Source: Cytospora piceicola
Taxonomy: Eukaryota; Ascomycota; Sordariomycetes; Diaporthales; Cytosporaceae
NCBI GenBank assembly: GCA_023375675.1
Contig: JALQBC010000014.1
Location: 1 to 64,000 of the forward strand
Direction of reading: 5' to 3'
Length of the DNA: 64,000 nucleotides
Shown here in pieces: positions 46,490 through 56,866 of this stretch. Every line of letters begins with the position of its first letter. Position 1 is the stretch's first letter. The notes beneath the pieces are model-generated. The model was not told where the DNA came from and searched no databases. It was given only the letters and a program-made list of their open reading frames with translations. The translations under genes and the position numbers were made by a program.

Positions 46490-48457
46490 ATGGCGCCCTC
46501 ACAACGTTTCGCCAATTTCCCCAAGCCCGTTGAGGCGACCAATATCAGCTACAAGGTCGAAGATGACAAGAACCCTGCGCTGCGTGGTATCCCTCTAGCA
46601 ATCGGCGCAGCCATGTAAGTGTCCCCAGGTCTCTGACTCGAGCAGATAGATATATCTAACAGTCATTTGCAGTGTCACGAGGAGTACTGCCATCCAGAGG
46701 CTCCTGTACGGAAATGCCGGGTTCAGCAAGCTGAGGAGCATCGAGGGGCTGGACACGCAGAGATGGAGATTTGACGTGAGACTATATCACGTTCTTTTTG
46801 AAAACGAACCGGATATACATACTAACATGCCATCCAGCCCACCGTCATACCGCTTTCCGACTCAGACTCACCACCATCCCCTCCCACCTTCGAGGAAGAC
46901 CTCTTAACCCCACAGCCATCCGACCTCCAAGGCCGGTGGTCCTCCTTCGCAGACTACCACGCCCTCTACAAGTCCGGCGAGGTGACCCCCCTCCAGGTAG
47001 TCGAGGCCCTCCTCCCGCTCATCAACCGCAATGTCGCAGACCCCACCGAGTACTCCACGGCCTGGCTGGACATCCACGTCGACGAGGTCCTCGCCTCGGC
47101 CCGGGCCTCGACGGAGCGGTGGTCGCAGGGCAAGCCCCTGGGGATCCTAGACGGCGTGCCCTTCGGCGTCAAGGCCGACGTCGACGTCAAGGGCTACGTC
47201 AACACGATGGGCATGAAGGTGGCCCCCGGGTACGACTACTTCGACAGGCCCGCCGCGCGCTCCCTCTGGCCCGTCGAGAAGCTCGAGGAGGCCGGCGCCG
47301 TCATGGTCGGCAAGATGAACCAGCACGAGATCGGCATGGACACCACCGGCTGCAACCCGTGCACGGGGACCCCCGTCAACTGGTACAACAGGGCCTACTA
47401 CCCGGGCGGCTCGTCCTCGGGCGCGGGGTCCTCGCTCGGCGCGGGCCTGGTGCCGCTGTGCGTCGGCACCGACGCGGGTGGCTCGATCCGGATCCCGCCC
47501 GCCGTCGCCGGCCAGTACGCCATCAAGACGTCGCACAGCCGGACCGCCGCCGTCAACAGCACCATGTGCATCGTCGGGCCCATGGCCTCCAACCCCGCCG
47601 ACCTGGCCGTCGCCTACCGCGTCATGGCCCAGCCCGACCCGGGCGACCCCGTCACGGGCCTGTTCGCGCCGTCGCGGCCGCCGCCCGGGGGCGCAAGGAG
47701 GTACATCGGGCTGTGCCGCCCGTGGATCCGGCGCGCCACCCCCGAGGTCCTCGCCTTCTTCGACAGGGCCGTCGCCTACTACACGGGCGCGCTGGGCTAC
47801 GAGGCCGTCGACATCGACATCCCGCACCTGCGCGAGGGCCAGATCGCCCACGGCGCGACGTGCCTCGCCGAGGCGGCCGACCACGCGCGGGACCGCGTCG
47901 GCGGCGGCGCCAAGAAGGGCCAGCACTGGCTGGACCTCCTCAGCCCGGCGAACCAGGTCATGACGGCGGTGGGGTCGCAGACGACGGCCAACGACCTCAT
48001 GAAGTTCGCGCAGCTCCGGGCGGCCGTCATGGCGCACGTGGCGCACCTCTTCGGGCGGTACCCGGGGCTCCTGGTCGTGTCGCCCGTGCTGCCCGACGTC
48101 GGGTACGCCGCGGCGCCCGGGGACCAGGCGTACGGCTTCACGGACGGGAACCGGTCGCTGCGGAGCATGACGTACGCCTGGCTGGCCAACACCACCGGGT
48201 GCCCGGCCGCGACGGCGCCCGTCGGCTACGCCGAGGCCGAGAAGGGGCGCGGGAGGCTGCCGGTGGGGATGATGGCCATGGCCATGTGGGGCGAGGAGGA
48301 GAGGCTGCTTCGCTGGGCGGCCGAGGCGGAGCGGTACATCCGCGAGGTGTACCCTGGCGGGAGGTTGAAGCCTGAGGGGTGGGTTGACGTTGTCGGGCTC
48401 GCCAAGGAGAGGAAGGCCAAGGGGGGTGATGGTGAGGAGGGGCAGGATCTGTCATGA
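46490..48457 (+). CDS. amidase-signature family hydrolase
   Basis: Three exons (46490-46614, 46673-46775, 46838-48457) with introns of 58 and 62 bp (the second with ACTAAC near the acceptor) encode 615 aa. The Ser-cisSer-Lys triad of the amidase signature family is visible: Lys188 in GVPFGVKADVD, the GGSSSG loop at 266-271 (cis-Ser about 269) and the nucleophile Ser292 in GTDAGGSIRIP. The family hydrolyses amide bonds in small molecules and includes GatA, fatty-acid amide hydrolase and fungal acetamidases. The substrate here cannot be told. No signal peptide is seen. The N-terminal 120 residues are an extension before the core. Exon 3 has extreme G/C at third positions, producing long shadow frames on both strands. 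Confidence 0.87.
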
Positions 48458-49164
48458 GGGTGAGGATGAGGGTGGACGATCAGAATGAGGTCTAATGAAA
48501 TGGCTATGGCCTTCGTGGTGGTCTATTCTAAGAATGATGGGCCGTCCATGATATTTATGTGGTCTGCTGAGTACTGTAATTTTACGACTATATTGGATGA
48601 TCAGAGCCGAGGCTCGATAGACAACTCATTTAAGTTTGTTCGCTACCAGCCCTATCGTTACTGTTTATGCCCCATGTTCACAAGCACGGGCCGGATTTCA
48701 TCCCAACCATCCTTGGGGAAGAAACCACCAAGTTGCTGGGCATGCTAGAAACATGGGTGGAGAACAATAGTGCTGTCATGAAAGCCCGTAAATTGTACTC
48801 GACGGCACCATACGACCGTTGTTAGAGATGTGTGTATATTCCTCGTCAGAACCCACAAGCAACGAATCCCCAGTATGCATTTTCCGCTTCTTTCCAAACC
48901 TGATGACCCCGGACCACCCAGCCAGCCATAGTGCTCCAATCTGCTCCTGATTAGTTCCCAGGTATATACAACTAGAAATGTGGTATCTGGTCAGAATGCC
49001 TCCTCGTAAGCACGATAGCTTTGAAAACAAAGTGAAAGCAATATTCCCCGCTTGTGTCATCCCTCGTGATATCATTCCAGTCCGTGACAAGTGCGTATTG
49101 AAACTTTCTCCCGATCCTGGCACCCTCCAGTATGCATATGAGCCCCTCCCCATCCTCTTGTTGG
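48458..49164. other. convergent 3' intergenic region
   Basis: It separates the amidase gene (plus) from the membrane-protein gene (minus), so it should contain both terminators. Composition drops to AT-rich near 48590-48670, as expected for polyadenylation regions. No gene is seen. Confidence 0.5.
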
Positions 49165-50866
49165 CTATGACCGCGTCCCCTGCTCGGTATCATCATCCCT
49201 CGGCACCGCGCTCGACGGCTCAATCACAATCTCCGGCAGCCTCCCCAGCCTCAGGCTCGGCAGCTGCGGGATACCACCCACGCCCCTCGAGCCCTTCCTG
49301 CTATGCGCCTGCTGCCCCTCCGGCGACAGCGACTCGGCCAGGTCCGCCATGTGGGCGCTCAGCCGGTTCTGCCTCGCCTGGCCGGGGTAGTCCGGCGGCG
49401 GCTCGGCGTAGGGGCTGTCCCTCCCGGACTGTCCAGAGTGGTGGGACTGCGCGGGCGTGATCTCGTCGAGCGAGACGTTCTCGTACCCCGGCGGCGAGTG
49501 GGCCGGCAGGTCCGCGTCGGCCATGTCCGCGTCGGCGGCGTCGATCAGCTCGGGGCTGGACCCGGCCCGCTGCGAGAGCGAGGACCCCGTGCGGGGGAGC
49601 AGGCTCTCGCCCAGCTGGTCCCTCGAGCTCGCCCTGCTGTGCCCCGTCCCCGGGCCCGGGGAGCCGGACCGCGACGTGCCGCCCCTCTGGCCGCTCGGGG
49701 TGCTCTGGAGGGTGTCGATGCTGAGCGCGCTGTGCGAGCTCTGCGCCCTCCTGTGCTGCAGGGAGGTGGTGCCGTCCTGCGTGGTGCTCAGCGCCATGCT
49801 GGCCGCGTCGCTCAGCAGGCCCGTCCTCTCGCTCTCGCCGCTGTTGGCCCGCAGCCTCGTCCCGTCGGCGCGCACCAGGCCGACGTGCTGGTAGCTCACG
49901 CTGCTGACGGCGCGCTGCCTCGACTGCTTGATGGCCTCGTGTGCGTCCCGCAGCTCCTCGACCTCCCGCTGGGCCTGCTCGGACGCGATCCTGGCCCGCT
50001 CGCGCACGTCGTGCAGCGTGAGGTAGTCGCGGCGCTCCCGGGCCTCGCGGCGCTCCTGCCGGCGCTGGTCGCGCTCGGCGATCTGCCGGCGCCGGGCCAG
50101 GCGGATCTGGTACAGGGCGTCCATCTCCTCCTCGCGCATGTGCTCGTCCTCTTCCTGCGTGGGCATCTCGACCACCGTGTCGATGCCGTCGCGCTCGCCC
50201 TCCCGGCCGAGGACCTGTTCCGTCTCGGTGGCCTTGGGCCGGTAGACTGGTAGGGTCATGACGGAGCGGACCGAGGTGTTCCGGTTGACGCCATCTTCGG
50301 TCTGGGCGTTGGTGGTATTAGGCTGGCCGCCGCTGCGGGCTGTCAGCTCCTGCTGGGCCAGTGCATCGCGCAGGGCGTCCTCGAGGTTGTCGTGGGCTTC
50401 GCGCATGCGTATTCGGTGGCCGGAGTGGTCGTCCGTATCCGTGTCGCCGGTTCGCTTGTATTGGGTCTTGGGGGTGAATGATTTTACGTTCCATTTCTGC
50501 CAGATCTTCTTTAGTGGTGCTGGCATGCGCTTTGGGTTGGGGTGGCGGGCGCGCAGGGTTCGGATCAGGAGGAAGAGGCAGACGAGGACGACACAAGCTA
50601 CTATCGAGACGGCAATGATCTGTGACACCTTGTGTGAGCTGGAGGACCCTTTCAAGAGCAGTAGGGACTAGCCTGGAACGCACTATGGCGGTAGCATTTG
50701 GTGATTTACTACTGAGGGCGTTCTCCTTGGAGCCGGTAGTGTCAAGGTCTGTGGACTCGCCTTGAGAGTTCCCACTGTCCTGGTCGGTATCTTGACGTCG
50801 TAGGATGGCGGGGGTGGACCCGGTCGAGGAGTCGAGTGGTACTCCTAACCTGAATGGGCGAGGCAT
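49165..50866 (-). CDS. single-pass membrane protein, uncharacterised
   Basis: A short exon (50866-50710) is joined to a long one (50648-49165) through a 61-bp intron (GTAAAT...AAAG, phase 1), giving 546 aa. Without the splice the frame hits a TAG just upstream of the membrane segment. About 60 residues outside precede one hydrophobic helix (IIAVSIVACVVLVCLFLLI, about 62-80), then a basic stretch with KRMPAPLKKIWQKW and a large cytosolic tail. The tail has an Arg/Glu-rich coiled coil (about 215-290) and an acidic, Ser/Pro-rich end. The layout (short ectodomain, one TM, long cytosolic tail) resembles fungal surface sensors or scaffold proteins, but there is no domain I can name. The exact acceptor is my choice: AAAG is weaker than CAG, but it is the only one that keeps the frame with a normal intron length. 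Confidence 0.68.
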
Positions 50867-53432
50867 CTTGATACCGTAGTGTATATATATGTATATCTAT
50901 AAATATAAATATATATATTGAAATCGCGGTCACGATGTATCCACCAAACTGGGGATAATCTGGATACTTCTTGATCCTTCTAGGGAAGTATATTTATCGT
51001 GAGAACTATGCCGCACGATCAATTGACGGCATGATAACGGTAAGCGGGGAAATCAGGGCGTGGGCGTGGACTTGGACGTGGACGTGTACGACGAGCTGAA
51101 GAGAAGCGAGACACGGCGATAGTAAGAAGTACAGTATATAGGAAGTGATGTGATGTGATGTTGGTTGGTTTCGTAAGCGACCAAGGTTTCGTCAGCCCAG
51201 GGGTTCCGGGTCCGGGTCCAGGTCCAGGTCCAGTTCTTTTTCTTCCACTGTCAAGTCCTCCAGAAGTTGTATGCACTTGTAGTGTAGAGATGGAGAGAAG
51301 AGTAGCGTGGGGGTTGTTGAGAATATGCCGCGGGATTGTCGTTGGACAGACAGGCGGTCGACTTGTGGTGGCAACGTGGGGATCGGTATGGTTCTTCTAC
51401 TATGATATATCACAGAGCAATGGCAGGCAAGGCAAGGCAAGGCAAGGCAAGACAAGGCCAGGCCAGGCCGGTAGGTTTAAGGGGAGGGTGTGGGTTATGG
51501 TAGTGTAGGAGATAAGAGAAATAAGACCCGGGTTTGAGGTTATTCGAGGAAAACAGAGAAAAGCGAAGAAAAGCAAAGAAAAAGAAGAAGAAAAAGTAAA
51601 GTAAAGAAAAGAAAACGAAAATAGGGTGGTTGAGAAACAGAGTGGGTGGTGGGGAACGACGATGCTGTAATACGATGCCGTGTTGCAAGGTTCAATGTTG
51701 CCCACATTGGATGGCCCAACCTCGGATGACGGGCACAAATCCAGTCGCTCAAGCCGTAGCGCCCAGCTCTAGACTCCAGGCTACGATAACTGTGATAACC
51801 CGTCAGTCCGTCAGTCCGTATAGAATTACCTAGGTATGTACCTAGGCAGCTAGGTATAGACGGGCTACCTACCTACTAATAAGTACCTAGGTAGGTACAA
51901 AGTAGGCACCTAGTGTCAGTCCAGGCCCAGGATATATCTTGTTGATCGGTGCTGTAGCTTGGTTACTACTTACTTACTTACCAACTTACTGACTGACTTT
52001 ACTGACTTGCTTACCGATCCAGCCGGTCTCACATTACCTAGGTACCCATTCTACCTTTCTGCAGCTTCTTGCTGCTTGCTGCTTGCTGCTTGCTTTAAGC
52101 TTCCTGCTTCTTGCTTCTAGCTTCTATGCAGGTCTCAGAACGGGGGGCAAGACATTGCTGCATGCACCAACAAACCCGAACATGTCCAATGATGGCTTCC
52201 CAATCCAACACACACCGCTAGAGCCGCTAATCTTTGGGTTTCACAGCCTTACAACGGCTGAACGGGGCAGAATTACCGGTACACCCACTCTGCCACTCAG
52301 GCCACTGTACCAGAATCCATTCAGGACTTCCAAGGCGCTGGCTTCCAAGGTTTGCAGGGCACTACAATACAGCACCACTCGACTAGGTAGTCTATATAGA
52401 CTACTCACTTCAGTAGTGTACCAGGACTATCCCAGGTTACTCTATCTTGCACGGTAACATAGTAAACATTCCGGGCCTGTGCCGAGTGGGCAGGGTCAGT
52501 GGCTTGGTCAGCCCCTCCTTCAACCCCTTCAACAGTGGCATAAATGGATTACAGTGAGGCTGTGTGTATATGTGTGTGTGCGCCCTTGAAAAATGTTCCC
52601 CTCAATTCCGCTCGGGACCTGCGCAAAGTTGCAATCATACCCCAGTGACACCCATTATAACCGCCTGCACGGCCTAAATATCAGACCCATTCTGCCCCAT
52701 TCCAACCAGACCAGCGGAGGGTTCTGGTTACAAAATTAACCTCCAAAACTCCAGCTCGAAACACCTTCTTGGGGACGGGAAGGATTCTAAACACCATCAT
52801 TCTGCAGGATCAAACTTTTTTCCGTACATGTACTGCCTGGTCTGCCTTGCTTCGCCTCGCCTCGCCTCGCCTCGGCTTTGATCCTACAAAACCCACACGG
52901 CCCGGTCACAACGCTCGCCTGGCCGGTTTGCATAGCAAGTAAGTAGGGGCAATCAAATACGGACCTTCGCCCTTCCCCCGCTGTAGGAAATTGCCAGTCT
53001 TGAGCGAGGATTACATGTCCACGTTTGACATATCTACCTAGGTACCTATAAGTGCCCAGTCCAATGGCAGACGACCCAAATGCCAAGTGGGCGGGGGGAG
53101 TGGGCGGGGGCTGAGATCTTCGATCTCTCCTGGTGGGTGAGCAATTAGTGCTGACAATGCTCGGAGCACACCCTTGCCACGCAGCACGTCGAGGTCTTAA
53201 CCAGCTCATCACCTGATACTCACCAAACTCCATAGAGGTAAAATTCATTAAAGTTTTTTGCATCAAATTAACATACTTAAGTAAGTACTTGTAGTTACTA
53301 TTGCAGCACCGCAATAGCCGTTCCGCTTTTACACTACACTAGGGTATAAGTATGATACAGTATCGCACCGGTTATGATTACAGAACTACAAGATCAAATC
53401 CACGCCGTGCTCGATCAACCTCCAAATATGAC
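50867..53432. other. intergenic region with repeats and palindromes
   Basis: An AT microsatellite (TATATATATG and similar, 50880-50922) lies just upstream of the membrane-protein ATG. (GGCAA)n is at about 51426-51450, AGAAAAG/AAAG purine tracts at 51545-51625, and (CGCCT)n at about 52855-52875. Four exact TACCTAGGTA palindromes lie at 51827, 51884, 52035 and 53035. A frame at 52083-52457 lacks supportive features. No gene is called. Confidence 0.5.
51827..52044. promoter_or_regulatory. cluster of TACCTAGGTA palindromes
   Basis: Exact copies of the 10-bp palindrome lie at 51827-51836, 51884-51893 and 52035-52044, with degenerate CTAGGTA/CCTAGG copies between them. The same motif recurs elsewhere only in non-coding DNA of this window. 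It may be a protein-binding site or a simple-repeat derivative; the sequence alone does not tell. Confidence 0.5.
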
Positions 53433-56009
53433 CTATCCCTGTCTCAACACAAACATGCTACCAAACCACCCATAGGCCCGGTTCAGCCGTCGGCCATGCC
53501 GTCTAGCAACCCTAAACGGTATCTTCCCGCTCGGGTGTGGCTGGTGGAACTGGATGCTCCTCTCGACGTCCAGGGCCGTCGGGCGGAACTGCCACACGGA
53601 GCCGTACAGCTTCTCCGCCGCAAAGCCCGTCGAGGTGAGGGCGTGCAGGAAGTCGTTCCACGAGACCTCGCCCGGCATGGCTGTCGGCGAGGGGTTGAAG
53701 AAGAGGGTGCGAAACACCTTGAGGGCTCGCGCATCGACTGGGAGGGTCGGCTGGGGATCGACAGGGTTTGAGTCGTCGAGGGGGCCTTGATCGACTGTGG
53801 CGGGGGAGGGCAGCTTTGCAGTTCCTCTTGTCTTGGTCTTGGTCTTGGGATTCACGCTGTCCAGCTTGTTGGAGCTACCGGAACCGCCTGGCGAGAGACC
53901 AAAGTAAAAGTTGGACAGGGGCCTATTCAGAGCAGCGAGGTCGTTGCCAATAATCGGTGCCTCTATCGCCTTCGACGGCTTCTCCTTGATCGGCTCAGCC
54001 CACTCTGGTGTACGCTGTATGATCCGGGATTGCGACAGGAGATGCCGAACAACGGTGCCATCCAAGTTGTCGGCTTTTGCGTACATCAGCTGGTCGATGC
54101 ATGCCCAGAAAGCGTCGAGGTTTGCTTCGGACTGTCGTAGGATTTCCACTTTCTCTTTGGTCCGACGCTTCTCGATTGGATATACGAATCTCCCGCCAGA
54201 GATATCGCCGAGATCGACAGCCCCCTGCATCAAGTTCCTTTCCGCAATGGCACCCAGAATTCCAGCCCACGGCCTCGTCCGCGTCGCGAATTCTCTCTGT
54301 ATGTCCTCTTCGTAGTCAACCATAGCGTGTTCAAAGCCGTTGGCCCATGGCTGGTATATCTCGAGCTGCCTGAGGCACTGTGAGATGATGGAGAGGTCAC
54401 CTATGACACCGGCCATGTAAGGAGATACAAGCTCATTGGCCTCCGGGTCGGCATCGAGTAGACGCTCTAGCTCGTCGACGACCATCGATAGGCGTGCGAG
54501 GAATAATGTCTCTCCGTCCTCCCACAGAGTCGTCAAGAGCCAGATGAGCTCCGTCACTACCTTGTCCTTCTTTGCACCTGGCCTGGATATAATAGTCAAC
54601 TTCGATGAGGTGACATCTGTGGGCGGCTTCCGGACAAACAAGCTGCGGAGGGGCGGGGACGGCGTAGCGCACTGTTTAAGCTGGGCTAGAGGTCCTTTGG
54701 CTGCCTGGGTCAGATAGTGGCGGAACTTGAGAAGAGCATGGAGGTAGTCCTTGGGCAAGTCTTGTAATGGTGATATGGCGGCGGCATGCCTCGCCTGCAG
54801 GCCTCTTAGCTCTCGAGCTTGCCGCCGAAGCTCGGAAAATGATTCGACGGGAAGGTATGCCTCGGCAAGCATGTTTCCAACGACACGGGCCCGGAAGATG
54901 TTCTTCCGAGCCTTGTCAAAAACTGGGTGATCTCTGCCTTGAGTATCCTTGATCATTTCCTGGCGGTGTTCCTCGAGTTCCCGTTGCGCCCCGGCAAAAT
55001 ACCCCGGATCCTCTCGGAGGGCCCATAGGTGGTCCTCGGCAGCTGACGTCCTGGCGGCAAGGAGGGTCTCGATGCGTTCAAGATCAAGCCTTGCTGGGAC
55101 GCGATACGGAGCTTCCGCCGCCATAACAGCTAGAGAATCAAAGCCGTTGATCTGGGCCTCAGTCTTCAACTGTGGTTGTGGCATGACAGGGTATGCGTCG
55201 CTTGTCAATGTCTCGTCCGGGATCTCGTGCAAAATCTGTTTGCAGCAATTGACAAGGAAGGAGAGAAGCCTCTCTTGTACCTCGAGGATCATGAGGCCTT
55301 CCCCTGGCAGGAATTGCTTCCGACTTGTCATCCAGTCAAAGGCATCGGGATGATCATCCCATGCGACCAACTTGCCGTACTCTTCCGGACTGGTTGCGCC
55401 ATTGAGAACCATGACATATTCGTTCAGGAAGATAGGGACGATCGCGGCCGTAACAGTCCCTAAATGCATTGCATCGCCATCGGCTGCAGCAAAGTCGCAA
55501 GGAAAATGGCGGCCACGGGCGTTGAGTAGTAACAGCAGCGTTTTAGGCCCGGAGAGATCCTCCTGATTTACATATGGCCAGATGAAGGAATCTCTGTACT
55601 TGGTACCAACGCTCTTGACATCGCGGTTTTGTCGCGATTCTCTCTTAAAGGCTTCAAAGTCGGGGCGGTGTATTGTGGCCATGTTGGGCCAGGCTTTGAG
55701 CAAGATGGCCTGGCGCTGTGCTTTGGTCTTCTTAGCCCATCGCTTCTGGATGGTGGCCTCATGTCGCTCCAGTATGGCATGCAAGTCGTTGTGACTGAGA
55801 AACAGCCTCTTGGACCTGCCTGCAGCCTCGCGGCGAACTTCTGCGGGTTGCATCAGTTTGGGAACTGGAAGATTACCACCGCCTATCATCTTCATAAAGC
55901 TGGCCGGGTCGTTAAAGTCGATGCTATCCATATCTAGATCGACATCGTCGTAGGCTGCCGCTTCGGGGCCAAAGGGATCAAACTGATGATCCGGGCGTAG
56001 ATCCATCAT
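53433..56009 (-). CDS. 858-aa filamentous-fungal protein, possible HicA-like C-terminus
   Basis: A single uninterrupted exon runs from tandem ATGs at 56009 to the stop at 53433. The N-terminus is acidic. Residues about 66-130 contain LSHNDLHAILERHEATIQKR, then AQRQAILLKAWPNM and HRPDFEAFKRE, a block I associate with a widespread uncharacterised Pezizomycotina family. The middle is mostly helical. After a disordered linker (about 690-750), residues about 770-850 read as W-DFL--L---GF-----GS-W-F, then FHQPHPSGKIPF, then GRRLNRAYGW. That order of a helix, a Gly-Ser hairpin, a His-containing strand and a final helix resembles the small HicA/YcfA dsRBD-like fold. The similarity is judged by eye and untested. 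No activity can be assigned. Confidence 0.8.
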   Translation of the reverse strand: MMDLRPDHQFDPFGPEAAAYDDVDLDMDSIDFNDPASFMKMIGGGNLPVPKLMQPAEVRREAAGRSKRLFLSHNDLHAILERHEATIQKRWAKKTKAQRQAILLKAWPNMATIHRPDFEAFKRESRQNRDVKSVGTKYRDSFIWPYVNQEDLSGPKTLLLLLNARGRHFPCDFAAADGDAMHLGTVTAAIVPIFLNEYVMVLNGATSPEEYGKLVAWDDHPDAFDWMTSRKQFLPGEGLMILEVQERLLSFLVNCCKQILHEIPDETLTSDAYPVMPQPQLKTEAQINGFDSLAVMAAEAPYRVPARLDLERIETLLAARTSAAEDHLWALREDPGYFAGAQRELEEHRQEMIKDTQGRDHPVFDKARKNIFRARVVGNMLAEAYLPVESFSELRRQARELRGLQARHAAAISPLQDLPKDYLHALLKFRHYLTQAAKGPLAQLKQCATPSPPLRSLFVRKPPTDVTSSKLTIISRPGAKKDKVVTELIWLLTTLWEDGETLFLARLSMVVDELERLLDADPEANELVSPYMAGVIGDLSIISQCLRQLEIYQPWANGFEHAMVDYEEDIQREFATRTRPWAGILGAIAERNLMQGAVDLGDISGGRFVYPIEKRRTKEKVEILRQSEANLDAFWACIDQLMYAKADNLDGTVVRHLLSQSRIIQRTPEWAEPIKEKPSKAIEAPIIGNDLAALNRPLSNFYFGLSPGGSGSSNKLDSVNPKTKTKTRGTAKLPSPATVDQGPLDDSNPVDPQPTLPVDARALKVFRTLFFNPSPTAMPGEVSWNDFLHALTSTGFAAEKLYGSVWQFRPTALDVERSIQFHQPHPSGKIPFRVARRHGRRLNRAYGWFGSMFVLRQG

Positions 56010-56866
56010 TAGCTGAGAATAGTGATAGTGTTTGTCCTAGGTGCCCTGGTACTGTTGTTGATTAGGGTGGGTGTGCGTATTTGTATGTTACAGTATATCC
56101 CCGATGTTTTATTTAGTGCAAGCTGTACTGCGGAGAGCAGGGAGTTATTCTTTAATGCTTAGGGTTAGGGTCGCGCACGGAATATTGTTCTATAATTATA
56201 TTACTTACTATACCTGGCTACATTGTATTAAATATAGCCATTATAGATAAAGTTATAAGGGCCGATATATAAGCTTAATATATAAAACATTAAACCCTGT
56301 ATATATAGCTCTATGCCTGTAAATAGATATAACAGATTCTGTCTCTTCTATCGTGCTATCCTTATTTAGATCATATTCAACGTATAACTCCCTAGTATCT
56401 TTGAATATTGTCGCATTACCTGCCACAACTAATCTACGACCCGACCGCCGTCGAGTTCCTGGGAGATGGAAGCTTGCCGGTTGAGGATATCAAGTGTACT
56501 CTGGTCACCGCTGTCGGTCTGTCGTTTCTTAACGCGACTCGGCGAGACAGGACGAATATGGCTATGCACCTGATAAAGGCCAATACTGAACTGCACATGC
56601 TGGCAACGTGCCTAGGTAGGTATCTACTGTAAGGTTGAAATCACTGGCCCTACATACCTTGAAAATAGAGGCAGGATGGTTCTTGTCGGGCCAAGTGGCC
56701 ATTCCGAGCATGTATATATATAGCTGAGCATGGAGAGTTCTCAACATAATGGGGCCGATATACTCTGACTGACTCCTGCCTGACTCCTGCCTGACATTGG
56801 GAAAATCACGACAATCGACAATCCACAGTTTGGAAGTTCTTCTTCGTACTAATCAACTTGCTGCTA
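56010..56866. other. intergenic with telomere-like dimer and AT-rich island
   Basis: TTAGGGTTAGGG occurs at 56159-56170, directly followed by about 230 bp (56175-56405) of TA-rich, RIP-like sequence within otherwise normal DNA. The region also holds the promoter of the 858-aa gene and the 3' end of the D-lactate dehydrogenase gene. The frame at 56408-56632 has no ATG-anchored support as a gene. Confidence 0.6.

Noticed and set aside
46798..48375. 525-codon plus-strand frame and a 299-codon antisense frame (48046-47147) overlapping the amidase
   Set aside because: Both are by-products of the very GC-rich third positions of the amidase exon. They are Arg/Gly/Pro-rich, lack motifs, and the true frame contains the complete Ser-Ser-Lys triad.
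49303..50253. 316-codon plus-strand frame opposite the membrane-protein gene
   Set aside because: It is low-complexity Leu/Arg/Val-rich sequence caused by the GC-rich coding strand opposite; no ATG-anchored structure or domain.
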